From NCBI GenBank assembly GCA_902533445.1, contig CACALX010000001.1:62001-126000 (forward strand): a stretch of DNA of 64,000 nucleotides, in the 5' to 3' direction. Positions 39,630 through 50,074 of the stretch are shown here, in pieces. Source of the stretch: an uncultured Pelagibacteraceae bacterium. GTDB lineage: Bacteria > Pseudomonadota > Alphaproteobacteria > Pelagibacterales > Pelagibacteraceae. Position 1 is the stretch's first letter. Each line of letters opens with the position of its first letter. The notes beneath the pieces were generated by a model. That model was not told the DNA's origin, ran no database searches, and worked only from the letters and a program-made list of their open reading frames with translations. A program made the position numbers and the translations under genes.

Positions 39630-41084
39630 ATGAGTGAAAATTTAAAAATAGATCCTTATGGTTTTAGAGAATATGACGCCCGTTGGTTGTATGAGAAAGA
39701 CATAAACTCAGCAGGGATAGAGAATCTCGGCAAAGGACTTGGGACACAAATTAAAAATCACACCAAAAAAGATCATCCAAGAATTATTGTTGGACATGAT
39801 TACAGATCTTACAGTGAGGAAATAAAAGCTTCACTTAAAAAGGGACTAAAGTCAACAGGATGTCATATAGAAGATATTGGTTTGTCATTATCTCCAATGG
39901 TTTATTTTGCACAATTTAATTTAGATACAGATGCAGTTGCTATGGTTACAGCAAGTCATAACGAAAATGGTTGGACTGGTGTAAAAATGGGAATCAAAAA
40001 AGGCTTAACTCATGCACCTGAAGAGATGAAAGAATTGAAAGAAATTACATTAAATGAAAAGTTTTCAAAAGGTGATGGAAATGAAAAAGAAATAAAAGAT
40101 TTCGATAAAATTTATAAAAATGACCTGATTAATAAAAACAAAATAAATAAAAAAATTAAAGCTGTAGTTGCTTGTGGCAATGGAACTGCAGGTGTTTTTG
40201 CGCCGGATATTTTAAGAGGTATTGGGTGCGAGGTGATAGAGTTAGATTGTAACTTAGATTGGAATTTTCCTAAATATAATCCTAATCCAGAAGATTTGGA
40301 AATGCTCCATGAAATTGCTAAAGTGGTTAAAGAAAATAATGCTGATATAGGTTTTGGCTTTGATGGTGATGGAGATCGAGTTGGTGTTATTGACAATGAA
40401 GGTAACGAAATATTCTCTGATAAAATTGGTTTACTAATAGCAAGAAACTTATCTGCTAAACACAAAAATTCTAAATTTATTGTAGATGTAAAATCAACTG
40501 GTTTGTACTTAAAAGATAAGATTTTATTAAAAAATAATTGTGAAACAATTTATTGGAAAACAGGTCATTCCCATATTAAACGTAAGGTTAATACTGAAAA
40601 AGCATTAGCAGGCTTTGAAAAAAGTGGTCATTTCTTTTTCAATCAACCTTTAGGATATGGTTACGATGATGGAATAAATTCAGCTATTCATGTTTGTCAT
40701 TTATTGGATAATGAAAATAAAAAAATGAGCGAAATAATTAACGAATTACCAAATACTTTTCAAACACCAACGATGGCTCCATTCTGTAAAGATGAAGAAA
40801 AATATCAAGTTGTTGAAGATTTAGTTAAAAAAGTAGAACAATTAAAAAATAATAAAACTAAAATTGATGATCAAGTAATAACTGAAGTTCTTAAAGTTAA
40901 TGGTGTAAGATTTTCTTTTGAAGATGGATCTTGGGGATTGATAAGAGCATCATCCAACAAACCTTCACTAGTAATTGTAACTGAAAGCCCAACCTCAGAT
41001 AATAGAAAGAAGAAAATCTTTAATTTTATTGACGATTTGCTCCAAAAAACTGGGAAAATAGGCGAATACGATCAAAAAATTTAG
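39630..41084 (+). CDS. Phosphomannomutase/phosphoglucomutase
   Basis: GFREYDARWLY, VTASHNENGWTGVKMG, FGFDGDGDRVGVID, GFEKSGHFFF. Confidence 0.9.
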   Translation: MSENLKIDPYGFREYDARWLYEKDINSAGIENLGKGLGTQIKNHTKKDHPRIIVGHDYRSYSEEIKASLKKGLKSTGCHIEDIGLSLSPMVYFAQFNLDTDAVAMVTASHNENGWTGVKMGIKKGLTHAPEEMKELKEITLNEKFSKGDGNEKEIKDFDKIYKNDLINKNKINKKIKAVVACGNGTAGVFAPDILRGIGCEVIELDCNLDWNFPKYNPNPEDLEMLHEIAKVVKENNADIGFGFDGDGDRVGVIDNEGNEIFSDKIGLLIARNLSAKHKNSKFIVDVKSTGLYLKDKILLKNNCETIYWKTGHSHIKRKVNTEKALAGFEKSGHFFFNQPLGYGYDDGINSAIHVCHLLDNENKKMSEIINELPNTFQTPTMAPFCKDEEKYQVVEDLVKKVEQLKNNKTKIDDQVITEVLKVNGVRFSFEDGSWGLIRASSNKPSLVIVTESPTSDNRKKKIFNFIDDLLQKTGKIGEYDQKI

Positions 41085-41154
41085 TACTTAATAAAGTTAA
41101 TTTTCAACTAATAAGTGTTCATAAAACTTTAAAGAATCATTTAAAAAATTAGAT

Positions 41155-41190
41155 GAGGTGATGGAGGGAGACTGAAGTCACCTCTTTTTA
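41155..41190 (+). terminator. Rho-independent terminator-like hairpin (GAGGTGA...TCACCTC followed by a T-rich tract)
   Basis: 7-bp perfect stem 41155-41161 / 41178-41184, followed by CTTTTTATTTT. Confidence 0.65.
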
Positions 41191-41589
41191 TTTTAGAGCT
41201 TTTCTTAATTTTTCGACTATTAATTTTAAAGCTGTTTTTGAGTAATTTTTTTCCTTAACAATCCATACAGATAATGGCCATGAACTATCTTTTTTACTTC
41301 TAGCAATAATATGTATATGCAACTGAGGAACAATATTTCCAATTTTTTCTACGTTAAGTTTTGAAGTTTTAAATAATTTTTTCATTACTTTACTTAAATA
41401 TACAATTTCTTTCATTAGTAGAGTTTGATCTTTATAATTAAGGTCGCTTATATCGGTAATCTTATTTCTTTTGGGAATTAGAATTATCCATGGAAATTTT
41501 GAATTATCGTTTAGCCTAATAGTGCATAATTTAAGATCAATAAGATGATGTGAAGTTTTTAAAAATTTCCTATTTAACTTAAACTGCAT
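41188..41589 (-). CDS. HIT family protein
   Basis: PWIILIPKRNKITDISDL, QLHIHIIARSKKDSSWP. Confidence 0.85.
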   Translation of the reverse strand: MQFKLNRKFLKTSHHLIDLKLCTIRLNDNSKFPWIILIPKRNKITDISDLNYKDQTLLMKEIVYLSKVMKKLFKTSKLNVEKIGNIVPQLHIHIIARSKKDSSWPLSVWIVKEKNYSKTALKLIVEKLRKALK

Positions 41590-41591
41590 GC

Positions 41592-42377
41592 TTATAGTTT
41601 AATATATTCGTAGAAAAACTTAACTGCTACGATTAGTAAGAAAATAGCAAGTAATTTACTAATTTTATTTTTATCTATTCTGTGAGCTGTTCTTGCACCT
41701 AATCTTGCCATAAAAGTTGTAATCGGAATGAAGATTAAAAAAGCTGGTACATTTAAAAATCCAATACTAAATGGTAAATTTGTTTTTAAATAATTTCCTG
41801 AAACAAAAAAACCTGTAGCACCAAATAGTGCAATTAAAAAACCAATCGCTGCAGCACTTCCAATTGCTTTATTAATTGAATAACCGAAAAATTTAAGGAT
41901 GGGTACATTCATAACAGCACCACCTATACCTGTAATAGCTGAAATAAATCCAACAATCGCACCAAGTATTATTTTTAAATACAATTTCATTTCAGATATT
42001 ACATTTTGTTCTTTTTCTTTAACGGTGAGTAAATAAATTCCTAAAAGAAAGATTACGATTGCAAAAAAAAGTACTAATGATTTTGTTTTAAAAGTTGCAG
42101 CAAATATCGTTCCCAAAACAACTCCTGCAACTACAAAAATACCATAGCTTTTAACTACATTAAAATCGACTGAATTAAATTTATGATGGGTTAAAACTGA
42201 AACTATTGATGTTGGAATTATTATTGCAAAAGAAGTTCCTACCGCTAGATGCATTATATAAGCTTGATCAATTCCAAGTTTGCCAAATATGTAATAAAGA
42301 AAAGGAACAGTTATTAAACCGCCACCAATACCAAAAAGACCAGCTACAAATCCAACTGGAATTGCAGTCAAAGCCAT
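41592..42377 (-). CDS. TauE/SafE-family sulfite exporter-like permease
   Basis: VGFVAGLFGIGGGLITVPFLYY, VGFISAITGIGGAVMNVPIL repeats. Confidence 0.9.
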   Translation of the reverse strand: MALTAIPVGFVAGLFGIGGGLITVPFLYYIFGKLGIDQAYIMHLAVGTSFAIIIPTSIVSVLTHHKFNSVDFNVVKSYGIFVVAGVVLGTIFAATFKTKSLVLFFAIVIFLLGIYLLTVKEKEQNVISEMKLYLKIILGAIVGFISAITGIGGAVMNVPILKFFGYSINKAIGSAAAIGFLIALFGATGFFVSGNYLKTNLPFSIGFLNVPAFLIFIPITTFMARLGARTAHRIDKNKISKLLAIFLLIVAVKFFYEYIKL

Positions 42378-42417
42378 TAATAAAACTATATAGATATATT
42401 CATTTGCTAAGATTGAA

Positions 42418-43410
42418 CTAAGCAGATTGACCTTCTCTCATATCAACATTGTTGTATTTAATTTTATCCATAATGTGATCAATTTTTTTTACATCAGCAT
42501 CTCTCACACACATATTTTCACTTAAATATCTTTTCCAATGACTAGCACCAGATTGACCGTGAAATAAACCTAGTGTGTGTCTCATGATTTGGTTTAACCG
42601 AGTTCCTTTTTTCAGTTCATCTTTTACATAAGGAATTAACTGTTCAATAACGTCTTGCCTACTAGGAATATCCTCATTATTAAAAATTTCTTTCTCAATA
42701 TCTGCTAACAAATAAGGTGTGTGATAAGCAGCTCTTCCAATCATAACACCATCTGTTTTTTCTAAATGTGGTTTAATTTGATCAACAGAAGTTATTCCCC
42801 CATTTATTATTATTTCTTCATTTGGAAAATCTTCTTTTAATTTATAAACAAACTCATATTTTAAAGGTGGAATATTTAGATTTTGTTTAGGTGTAAACTT
42901 GCCAAGCATAGCCTTTCTTGCATGAATAATAAAAGTTTTAATACCTGTGGATTTAAGAGTAGATATAAAATTGTGCAAGTTTTCGTAATCTTCGACATTG
43001 TCATACCCAATTCTAGTTTTTATAGTTACAGGTAAATTGGTTTTTGATTGCATTTCAGTTAAACAATCTGCAACTAAGTTTGGCTCTTTCATTAAACAAG
43101 CACCAAATCGATTTTTTTCTACTTTTCTACTCGGACAGCCTAAATTTAAATTAATTTCATCGTAGCCAAAGTCTTCTCCTACTTTTGTTGCCTCCGCAAG
43201 TAACTTAGGTGAAGATCCACCTAATTGAAGTGCAACTGGCTTTTCATTGATATTAAACTCTAGTAATTTTTTTTTATCACCTCTATTGATTGCTTCATCG
43301 ACAACCATTTCGGTATAAAGAAGTATATTTTTGGATATTAGTCTTAAAAAATATCTTTCATGACGATCTGTACAGTCCATCATAGGAGCAACTGATACTA
43401 ACCTATTCAT
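42418..43410 (-). CDS. dusA: tRNA-dihydrouridine synthase A
   Basis: VAPMMDCTDRHERYFLR, NLNLGCPSRKVEKNRFGACLM, GHSGASHWKR-like GQSGASHWKRYLSE. Confidence 0.94.
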   Translation of the reverse strand: MNRLVSVAPMMDCTDRHERYFLRLISKNILLYTEMVVDEAINRGDKKKLLEFNINEKPVALQLGGSSPKLLAEATKVGEDFGYDEINLNLGCPSRKVEKNRFGACLMKEPNLVADCLTEMQSKTNLPVTIKTRIGYDNVEDYENLHNFISTLKSTGIKTFIIHARKAMLGKFTPKQNLNIPPLKYEFVYKLKEDFPNEEIIINGGITSVDQIKPHLEKTDGVMIGRAAYHTPYLLADIEKEIFNNEDIPSRQDVIEQLIPYVKDELKKGTRLNQIMRHTLGLFHGQSGASHWKRYLSENMCVRDADVKKIDHIMDKIKYNNVDMREGQSA

Positions 43411-43434
43411 AAACTAAGACTTTATATTATTTTT

Positions 43435-43971
43435 TTATGAGTTTGAAGCTTCTGGATCCTCAGAAGCGACATCTGCTTCTTGATTTTCTGATTCTGAAAC
43501 TTCATCTAATGAAACTTCACCTTGTTCATTCATAGTTTCTTGGCCAACTGAAGCGTCAACTTCAGGTGTAGCTGTTTCAGACAATTCAGCTAAATCTTCC
43601 TTTGATACTTGAATTTTTTCTGGAGTTTTTCTTGCTCTTTTAGATGGTAAAATTGGAGTTCCACTTTTTGAAATCTCTCCTTTGTAAAGGTTTTCAAAAT
43701 CATCACCTATATCTTCATCATCTTCTACACCGTCATCAACTTGTTCAACGTGTTTTCTAAGTTTATAAACAGCGCTTTCAGTTAAATCTGATACTTTAAT
43801 TTTCTCTTCAGCAATTTCTCTTAAAGATATCACTGTATTTTTGTCATTATCCCTATCTATTGTTGGTTCTAAACCAGCATTAAGTTGAGTAGCTCTTTCT
43901 TTAGCTACTAAAACTAACTCATAAGGACTTTCTACTTTATCTATACAGTCTTCAACGGTAACTCTAGCCAT
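43435..43971 (-). CDS. rpoZ: RNA polymerase omega subunit with extended acidic C-terminus
   Basis: MARVTVEDCIDKVESPYELVLVAKERATQLNAG followed by about 100 acidic, low-complexity residues. Confidence 0.92.
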   Translation of the reverse strand: MARVTVEDCIDKVESPYELVLVAKERATQLNAGLEPTIDRDNDKNTVISLREIAEEKIKVSDLTESAVYKLRKHVEQVDDGVEDDEDIGDDFENLYKGEISKSGTPILPSKRARKTPEKIQVSKEDLAELSETATPEVDASVGQETMNEQGEVSLDEVSESENQEADVASEDPEASNS

Positions 43972-44014
43972 GGGCGGTTATTTATACCTGAGGCTCAAAA
44001 AAATCAAGCGTTTT

Positions 44015-45223
44015 CTAAATATAAATAGGATTTAGCCTCTTTCTTGTTAAAAACAGCAGAGCTAAAGACAAGAATATATAAATCGCAGAAACAACAGCAA
44101 TTTTTTCAATTGAAAAACCAATGTCAATCAAAATTCCAAATAAAGCTGTTCCAAATGCTGTAGAAAATACCATTAACGCAGTAGTTAGAGCTTTAATTGA
44201 CCCAATATGTTTCACTCCATAAATTTCAGCCCAAGTAGCTGAACCTAATACGTTAGCAAATCCATTAGAGATTCCAATCAATCCAAGAAATACAAATGCT
44301 GTAACTGATGAATCAAATAAAATAATTACAAATGTAGAAAACAATAATGGAATATTCATATAAATTAATAATTTTCTACTGCTAAATTTATCTATCAATG
44401 GACCTGCTAATAACAATGTAGAAACTGTGAAAATAGAATAAGACATGAATGATTGAGCAATAGTAAATTCACCCCAACCTTTTGAGCTAGTCACATAGGA
44501 TTGATAAACAAAAACTCCTGTTGCAATCCAAGGCATAGCAAGCATGTTTGAACTAATTATATAAAATCTATAATCTTTTAAAACTTCTAGTCTTGTCCAT
44601 TGCTTAATATTTTTATCTACTTGCTTTTGGTTATTATCTGTTTCTCTAGATTCTAAACCTAAGTTTTTAATTAAAAAAAAGGAAGCTAATGGTAAAAGTA
44701 AAATTACAATAATTGAAATTGTTACCCAAATATTTTGCCAAGTATATAAAGTTAATAAATAAACTGTCAAAATAGGTAAAATAAATTCACCACAAGACAA
44801 TCCAAACCAACCTGCACTTAGAGCTTTACCTCTTGATTTGGTAAAGTATCTTGAAATTGTAGTGCTTGCAGTGTGAGACATCATTCCTTGACCTGAAAAT
44901 CTCATTAAAAATATTGCTACAAATAAAAATGGTATTGAATATATTTTAGAAAAGAAAAAACATGCAAAAGCTAAAAGCGGAATTACAAATAAAGAAAATT
45001 TAAATACATTTATATCATCAATTTTTTTTCCTAACCATATAAAAAGAATACTGCTAAGTAATGTGGCCGAAGCAAAAATTGAGCCAAATTGTCCATGAGT
45101 AATAAACAAGGTATCTCTTATACTAGAATTAAAAAGTCCAAGAAAAAAACTCTGTCCAAAACTAGAAAAAAATGTAAAAATAAAACCAAATACAATTACT
45201 TTTAAACTTAAACTTTTAAACAT
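44015..45223 (-). CDS. MFS transporter
   Basis: About 12 hydrophobic segments; MFS-type organisation. Confidence 0.85.
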   Translation of the reverse strand: MFKSLSLKVIVFGFIFTFFSSFGQSFFLGLFNSSIRDTLFITHGQFGSIFASATLLSSILFIWLGKKIDDINVFKFSLFVIPLLAFACFFFSKIYSIPFLFVAIFLMRFSGQGMMSHTASTTISRYFTKSRGKALSAGWFGLSCGEFILPILTVYLLTLYTWQNIWVTISIIVILLLPLASFFLIKNLGLESRETDNNQKQVDKNIKQWTRLEVLKDYRFYIISSNMLAMPWIATGVFVYQSYVTSSKGWGEFTIAQSFMSYSIFTVSTLLLAGPLIDKFSSRKLLIYMNIPLLFSTFVIILFDSSVTAFVFLGLIGISNGFANVLGSATWAEIYGVKHIGSIKALTTALMVFSTAFGTALFGILIDIGFSIEKIAVVSAIYIFLSLALLFLTRKRLNPIYI

Positions 45224-45234
45224 AGAAAAAAATT

Positions 45235-46110
45235 ATGACTTTTAATATTGCTTTCATAGGTCTTGGGGTTATGGGCTACCCAATGGCTGGTTATATATCA
45301 AAAGCCGAACACAATGTAACTGTTTTTAATAGAACAAAATCAAAAGCTGAAAAATGGATTGGTGAATACAAAGGTAAAATGGCTGATACTCCAGCACAAG
45401 CAGCAGAGGGTGCGGATTTTATATTTACATGTGTAGGTAATGACGATGATTTAAGAGAAGTATCATTGGGCGAAAATGGATTATTTAAATCAGCAAAAGA
45501 AGGTTCTGTATATATAGATAACTCAACTGTCTCTGCGGAAATTTCTAGAGAACTATATGCTGCTGCTAAAGAAAAAGGATTTGGATTTTTAGATGCTCCT
45601 ATATCTGGAGGACAATCTGGAGCAGAAGGAGGAATTTTAACTGTTATGGTTGGTGGAGATGAAGATGTATTTTCAAAAGCTGAACCAATTATTGATTGTT
45701 ATAGCAGAAAGGTAAAATTAATTGGTCCATCTGGAAGTGGACAACTAACAAAAATGATGAACCAAATGTGTATTGCGGGAGCAGTTCAAGGTTTATCAGA
45801 AGCAATTAATTTTGGGATAAATGCTGGTCTTGATATGGATATTGTAATGGAAACAATTTCAAAAGGTGCAGCTCAATCTTGGCAAATGGAAAATAGATAC
45901 CGAACGATGACAGATGATAAGTTTGACTATGGATTTGCTATTGATTGGATGAGAAAAGATTTAAAAATTGCAATTGAAGAAGCAAAAAGAAATGGTTCAC
46001 CTGTGCCAATTACAGAAATCATAGATGGTTACTATGCTGAAGTACAAGAAATGGGTGGTAACCGTTGGGATAGCTCTGCACTTATTGCTAGATTAAAAAA
46101 GAAAAAATAA
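45235..46110 (+). CDS. 3-hydroxyisobutyrate dehydrogenase-family oxidoreductase
   Basis: IAFIGLGVMGYPMAGYI, DAPISGGQSGAEGGILTVMVGG, KMMNQ. Confidence 0.9.
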   Translation: MTFNIAFIGLGVMGYPMAGYISKAEHNVTVFNRTKSKAEKWIGEYKGKMADTPAQAAEGADFIFTCVGNDDDLREVSLGENGLFKSAKEGSVYIDNSTVSAEISRELYAAAKEKGFGFLDAPISGGQSGAEGGILTVMVGGDEDVFSKAEPIIDCYSRKVKLIGPSGSGQLTKMMNQMCIAGAVQGLSEAINFGINAGLDMDIVMETISKGAAQSWQMENRYRTMTDDKFDYGFAIDWMRKDLKIAIEEAKRNGSPVPITEIIDGYYAEVQEMGGNRWDSSALIARLKKKK

Positions 46111-46113
46111 TTT

Positions 46114-46719
46114 GTGACTGATACTGTTCCTTATTATGAGGACTTTGTAGAGATCAAAAAGAAAATTTGGTCTATGTTAGATAGAGCTGTCAAAGACAGA
46201 AGTTCTCCTTTTAGAATACCTGTTTTTATATGTGGTAACCAATCTGATTTAGATGGTAGAATTGTAGTTCTTCGAAAATCAGATCATTCTAACAACTTAG
46301 TTCAGTACCATAGCGATATTCGCTCAGATAAAATTGAAAAATTAAAATCAAACAAAAATGCAGCGATGTTATTTTATGATAAAGAGGAAAAAATTCAGGT
46401 TAGACTAAAAGTAGAGTGTGCTATTAATCATAATAACAAAGTAACTAGAGAGTCTTGGTCAAAAACCCAACACATATCTAGAAAATGTTATTTAGTTGAT
46501 AATGGACCAGGAACTGAGTCTGACACACCTACATCTGGACTGAAACCTGAACTTGATAATTTTGATTACACTAAAGAACAAAGTGAAGAAGGTTACAAAA
46601 ACTTTACGGTTATTCAGTGCAAAATAAAATCAATAGAATGGTTATATTTAGCTGCTAAGGGTCATCGAAGAGCAAAATTTGATTTAGAAAATAATAAAGA
46701 TACCTGGTTAGTACCTTAA
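46114..46719 (+). CDS. Pyridoxamine 5'-phosphate oxidase-like FMN-binding protein
   Basis: GRIVVLRKSDHSNNLVQYHSDIRSDKIEKL...AMLFYDKEEKIQVRLK; GTG start. Confidence 0.8.
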   Translation: MTDTVPYYEDFVEIKKKIWSMLDRAVKDRSSPFRIPVFICGNQSDLDGRIVVLRKSDHSNNLVQYHSDIRSDKIEKLKSNKNAAMLFYDKEEKIQVRLKVECAINHNNKVTRESWSKTQHISRKCYLVDNGPGTESDTPTSGLKPELDNFDYTKEQSEEGYKNFTVIQCKIKSIEWLYLAAKGHRRAKFDLENNKDTWLVP

Positions 46720-47006
46720 ATCCCTTTTACAATTATATTGCTTCCTTCAGAGTTTTGAAGACGAATGTCTTTAACTGGCTTATATTCATCAGAATGATAC
46801 CACTCTAAAGCTTTTTCATACGATGGAAATTTAATGATTACTAACCTTGGAAAATTATCTTCACCCTCTACTACCTGATATTCACCATTTCTAACAAGAT
46901 ATTCACCGCCAAATTTTTTTACAACCTCTGTAACTTTAGCAACATACTCTTTATAGTTTTCTGGGTTTGTTACCTTTAATTGTGCAATCACATATCCTGC
47001 TGACAT
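46716..47006 (-). CDS. DUF1330 family protein
   Basis: GYVIAQLKVTNPENYKEYVAKV...GGEYLVRNGE...LVIIKFPSYEKALEWYHSDEYKPV. Confidence 0.9.
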   Translation of the reverse strand: MSAGYVIAQLKVTNPENYKEYVAKVTEVVKKFGGEYLVRNGEYQVVEGEDNFPRLVIIKFPSYEKALEWYHSDEYKPVKDIRLQNSEGSNIIVKGI

Positions 47007-47017
47007 AATCTTCTCCT

Positions 47018-47530
47018 TTAAAATATTGATTTTGAATACTTCTTCCAGTTATCTTGATAGTGTTTAGTGTTTTCCTCTACAGCTTTTTTTTCTTCATCAG
47101 TCACCTCTCGTACAATTTTTCCAGGTGAGCCCACTATTAAAGAATTATCAGGTATAACTTTGTTTTCAGTTATTAGTGCTTTTGCTCCAATGATGCAGTT
47201 TTTTCCTATATTTGCTTTATTTAAAATTACTGCACCAATTCCAATTAAGCTATTATCTCCAATGGTACATCCATGAAGCATCACTAAATGACCTACTGTA
47301 ACGTTTTTACCTACTCTTAACGGACAGCCAGGATCTGTGTGTAATACACTACCATCTTGAATGTTGGACCCCTCACCTATGTGAATATTTTCTATATCTC
47401 CTCTTAAAACAGCATTGAACCAAATGCTTGTATTTTTCTCTAATGTAACATCTCCAATTATAGTTGCATTAGGAGCTACCCAATTTTCGCCAGAGTTTTT
47501 TGGTTTTTTATCTTTTAAATCATAAAACAT
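47018..47530 (-). CDS. Gamma-carbonic anhydrase family hexapeptide-repeat protein
   Basis: SIWFNAVLRGDIENIHIGEGSNIQDGSVLHTD, GHLVMLHGCTIGDNSLIGIGAVI. Confidence 0.9.
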   Translation of the reverse strand: MFYDLKDKKPKNSGENWVAPNATIIGDVTLEKNTSIWFNAVLRGDIENIHIGEGSNIQDGSVLHTDPGCPLRVGKNVTVGHLVMLHGCTIGDNSLIGIGAVILNKANIGKNCIIGAKALITENKVIPDNSLIVGSPGKIVREVTDEEKKAVEENTKHYQDNWKKYSKSIF

Positions 47531-47550
47531 AATTTATATATTCTTACAGT

Positions 47551-48105
47551 ATGCCAATACAAACTCCAATATGTGATTTTGGTCAAAAAGCTATTCCATT
47601 TGAATTAAAATCAACAGAAAATAAAATTCTTTCATTAGATGATATTAAAGGAGTAAATGGAACTTTGATAATGTTTATTTGTAATCATTGCCCTTTTGTA
47701 AAAGCAGTTACAAAAGAAATAGTTGAAGATTGCAATGAATTAAAAAAAATTGGAATAAATTCAGTTGCAATCTGTGCAAATGATGCAGAAAATTATCCTG
47801 AAGACTCTTTTGAAAATATGATTAAATTTTCTAAAGATAATAATTTTAATTTTCCTTACTTAAATGATGAGACACAAAATATCGCAAAAGCATATGACGC
47901 TGTCTGTACACCAGATTTTTTTGGTTATAACAAAAATTTAGAACTTCAATATCGAGGAAGATTAAGAGAGTTGAAAAATCTTATACCTGTTAAAGAAGGT
48001 GAAAGTGATTTGTTAAAAGCAATGAAACAAATTGCTGATACAAGTCAAGGTCCTAAAGACCAAATTCCTAGTGCTGGCTGCAGCATAAAGTGGAAAACTA
48101 ATTAA
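47551..48105 (+). CDS. Thioredoxin-like/AhpC-TSA family protein
   Basis: LIMFICNHCPFVKAV, CTPDFFGYNKNLELQYRGR. Confidence 0.85.
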   Translation: MPIQTPICDFGQKAIPFELKSTENKILSLDDIKGVNGTLIMFICNHCPFVKAVTKEIVEDCNELKKIGINSVAICANDAENYPEDSFENMIKFSKDNNFNFPYLNDETQNIAKAYDAVCTPDFFGYNKNLELQYRGRLRELKNLIPVKEGESDLLKAMKQIADTSQGPKDQIPSAGCSIKWKTN

Positions 48106-49187
48106 TGTATTTAATTGTTACTAGATCTTTTCCTCCTGAACTTGGTGGAATGCAGAGCCTGATGTGGGGTTTATCAAGAAAGTTGTCTAAAAACTTTATG
48201 ATAAAAGTTTTTGCAGATTATATAGATAATCATAAAGATTTTGATGAACAAGCTTCGTTTTCAATTGAAAGAGTTGGTGGAATAAAACTTCTGAGAAAAT
48301 ATAGAAAAGCTCAATTAATCAATGAATTTATCAAAGAGAATAAAGTTGAAGGAATAATTGGAGATCATTGGAAAAGTTTGGAACTTATTAAAACCTCAAA
48401 AAAAAAATATTGCCTAATCCATGGTAAAGAGATCAATCATCCTAAAGGATCAAGTCAAAATAAAAGAGTTTTGAATGTTCTTAATAATTTAGAAAAAGTT
48501 ATTGCTAACTCAATATATACCAAAAACCTTGCTATTGAATGTGGGGTTAATGAAAATAAAATTATTGTAATTAATCCTGGTGTTGATCCAACTAAAGAAT
48601 TAAACAAAAAATCATTAGAAAAGGTTGAAAGCTTACTAAAAATTAAAACGCCAAGATTAATTACTGTTTCAAGATTTGATAAAAGAAAAAATCATGAAAA
48701 AATAGTGATGGCTCTTAGAAATCTAAAACAAATTTATCCAGATATAGTCTACATTTGTATTGGATACGGTGATGAAGAAGAAAATATTAAAAAATTAGTA
48801 AAAGAATTAAATTTAGATGAACAAGTAATGTTTTTTAAAGACATCAGTGATGATTTAAAAAATGCACTAATCGCTAAATCAAATTTATTTGTAATGCCTT
48901 CTATAATTCATAAAAAATCTGTTGAAGGGTTTGGAATTGCATATGTTGAAGCAGCACAATACGGTATACCATCTCTAGGCGGCAAAGATGGAGGTGCAGC
49001 AGATGCAATAGATCATGAAAAAACTGGTTTAATATGTGATGGAAATAATCTTGATGATATTTATTCTTCAATTAACTCAATTTTAGAAAATAAAAAATAT
49101 TTAGAACATGGAAAAAATGCAAAAGAATTTGTGAATAAATTTCAATGGTCAAAAATAATTGAAGAATACAAAAAGATACTAAATTGA
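48105..49187 (+). CDS. Glycosyltransferase family 4 protein
   Basis: SFPPELGGMQSLMWGLSRKL, TVSRFDKRKNHEKIVMAL, EGFGIAYVEAAQYGIPSLG. Confidence 0.9.
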   Translation: MYLIVTRSFPPELGGMQSLMWGLSRKLSKNFMIKVFADYIDNHKDFDEQASFSIERVGGIKLLRKYRKAQLINEFIKENKVEGIIGDHWKSLELIKTSKKKYCLIHGKEINHPKGSSQNKRVLNVLNNLEKVIANSIYTKNLAIECGVNENKIIVINPGVDPTKELNKKSLEKVESLLKIKTPRLITVSRFDKRKNHEKIVMALRNLKQIYPDIVYICIGYGDEEENIKKLVKELNLDEQVMFFKDISDDLKNALIAKSNLFVMPSIIHKKSVEGFGIAYVEAAQYGIPSLGGKDGGAADAIDHEKTGLICDGNNLDDIYSSINSILENKKYLEHGKNAKEFVNKFQWSKIIEEYKKILN

Positions 49188-50074
49188 TTTCAAATAATAA
49201 ATTAGCAATTTTTTTAATTATAATCTCAGTTTTTTGTGGAACATTAATGTTAACCTTTTTAAAATTAGCTCAAGAAGAAGTTAATGTTTATGTAGCAGGT
49301 TTCTTCAGATTTTTATTTGGTTTCCTGATTATTTTTCCTTATATGTTAAAAACTAAATTTGCAGTTTTTAAATCAAATCATCATAAAAAACATTTTCTTA
49401 GAGCAGTTTTAAACTTGCCTTCAATGCTTTTATATTTCTCAGCTTTAACAATGATGCCAATTGAAAAAGCTACAGCAATATCTTTTGTTGTGCCTTTTAT
49501 AGTAACAATATTAGCTGTTTTATTTCTTGGAGAAAAAATTTACATCTACAGAAGTTTTGCACTAGTTTTAGGATTTATTGGTATGTTGGTAATTTTAAGA
49601 CCAGGTATGATTGACGTCTCTATTGGAGTGTATATGGCACTGGTATCTTCTTTTATGTGGTCAATAGTGATTATAATTACAAAAACTATAACAAAAGACG
49701 ATAGTTCGATTACAATTTTATCTTATGGATACTGTTATATGACTATTTTTAGTTTCCTTATTGCATTGTTTTATTGGCAAACACCTAGTTTACAAACTTT
49801 GATTTATTTATTTTTTGCAGGTCTATCTGGCACATTGTTGCATCTTTGTATTAATCACGCTTATAAATTAGTTGATGTAAGCATGACCCAACCCTATTCT
49901 TTTCTAAGTTTAGTATTTGCATCTCTAATTGGCTATTTTGTGTTTAGCGAAATCCCTGATCTCTTCACTTGGATTGGTGCAAGTATAATATTTTTAGGAG
50001 TTTTCATTATGTCATACCGTGAAATGAAGCTTAATAAAGAAATCATTAGAAAACGAATAGATATTAAATCTTAA
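49184..50074 (+). CDS. EamA/DMT-family transporter
   Basis: 10 TM-like segments, two EamA halves; TTG start overlapping the upstream stop. Confidence 0.88.
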   Translation: MISNNKLAIFLIIISVFCGTLMLTFLKLAQEEVNVYVAGFFRFLFGFLIIFPYMLKTKFAVFKSNHHKKHFLRAVLNLPSMLLYFSALTMMPIEKATAISFVVPFIVTILAVLFLGEKIYIYRSFALVLGFIGMLVILRPGMIDVSIGVYMALVSSFMWSIVIIITKTITKDDSSITILSYGYCYMTIFSFLIALFYWQTPSLQTLIYLFFAGLSGTLLHLCINHAYKLVDVSMTQPYSFLSLVFASLIGYFVFSEIPDLFTWIGASIIFLGVFIMSYREMKLNKEIIRKRIDIKS

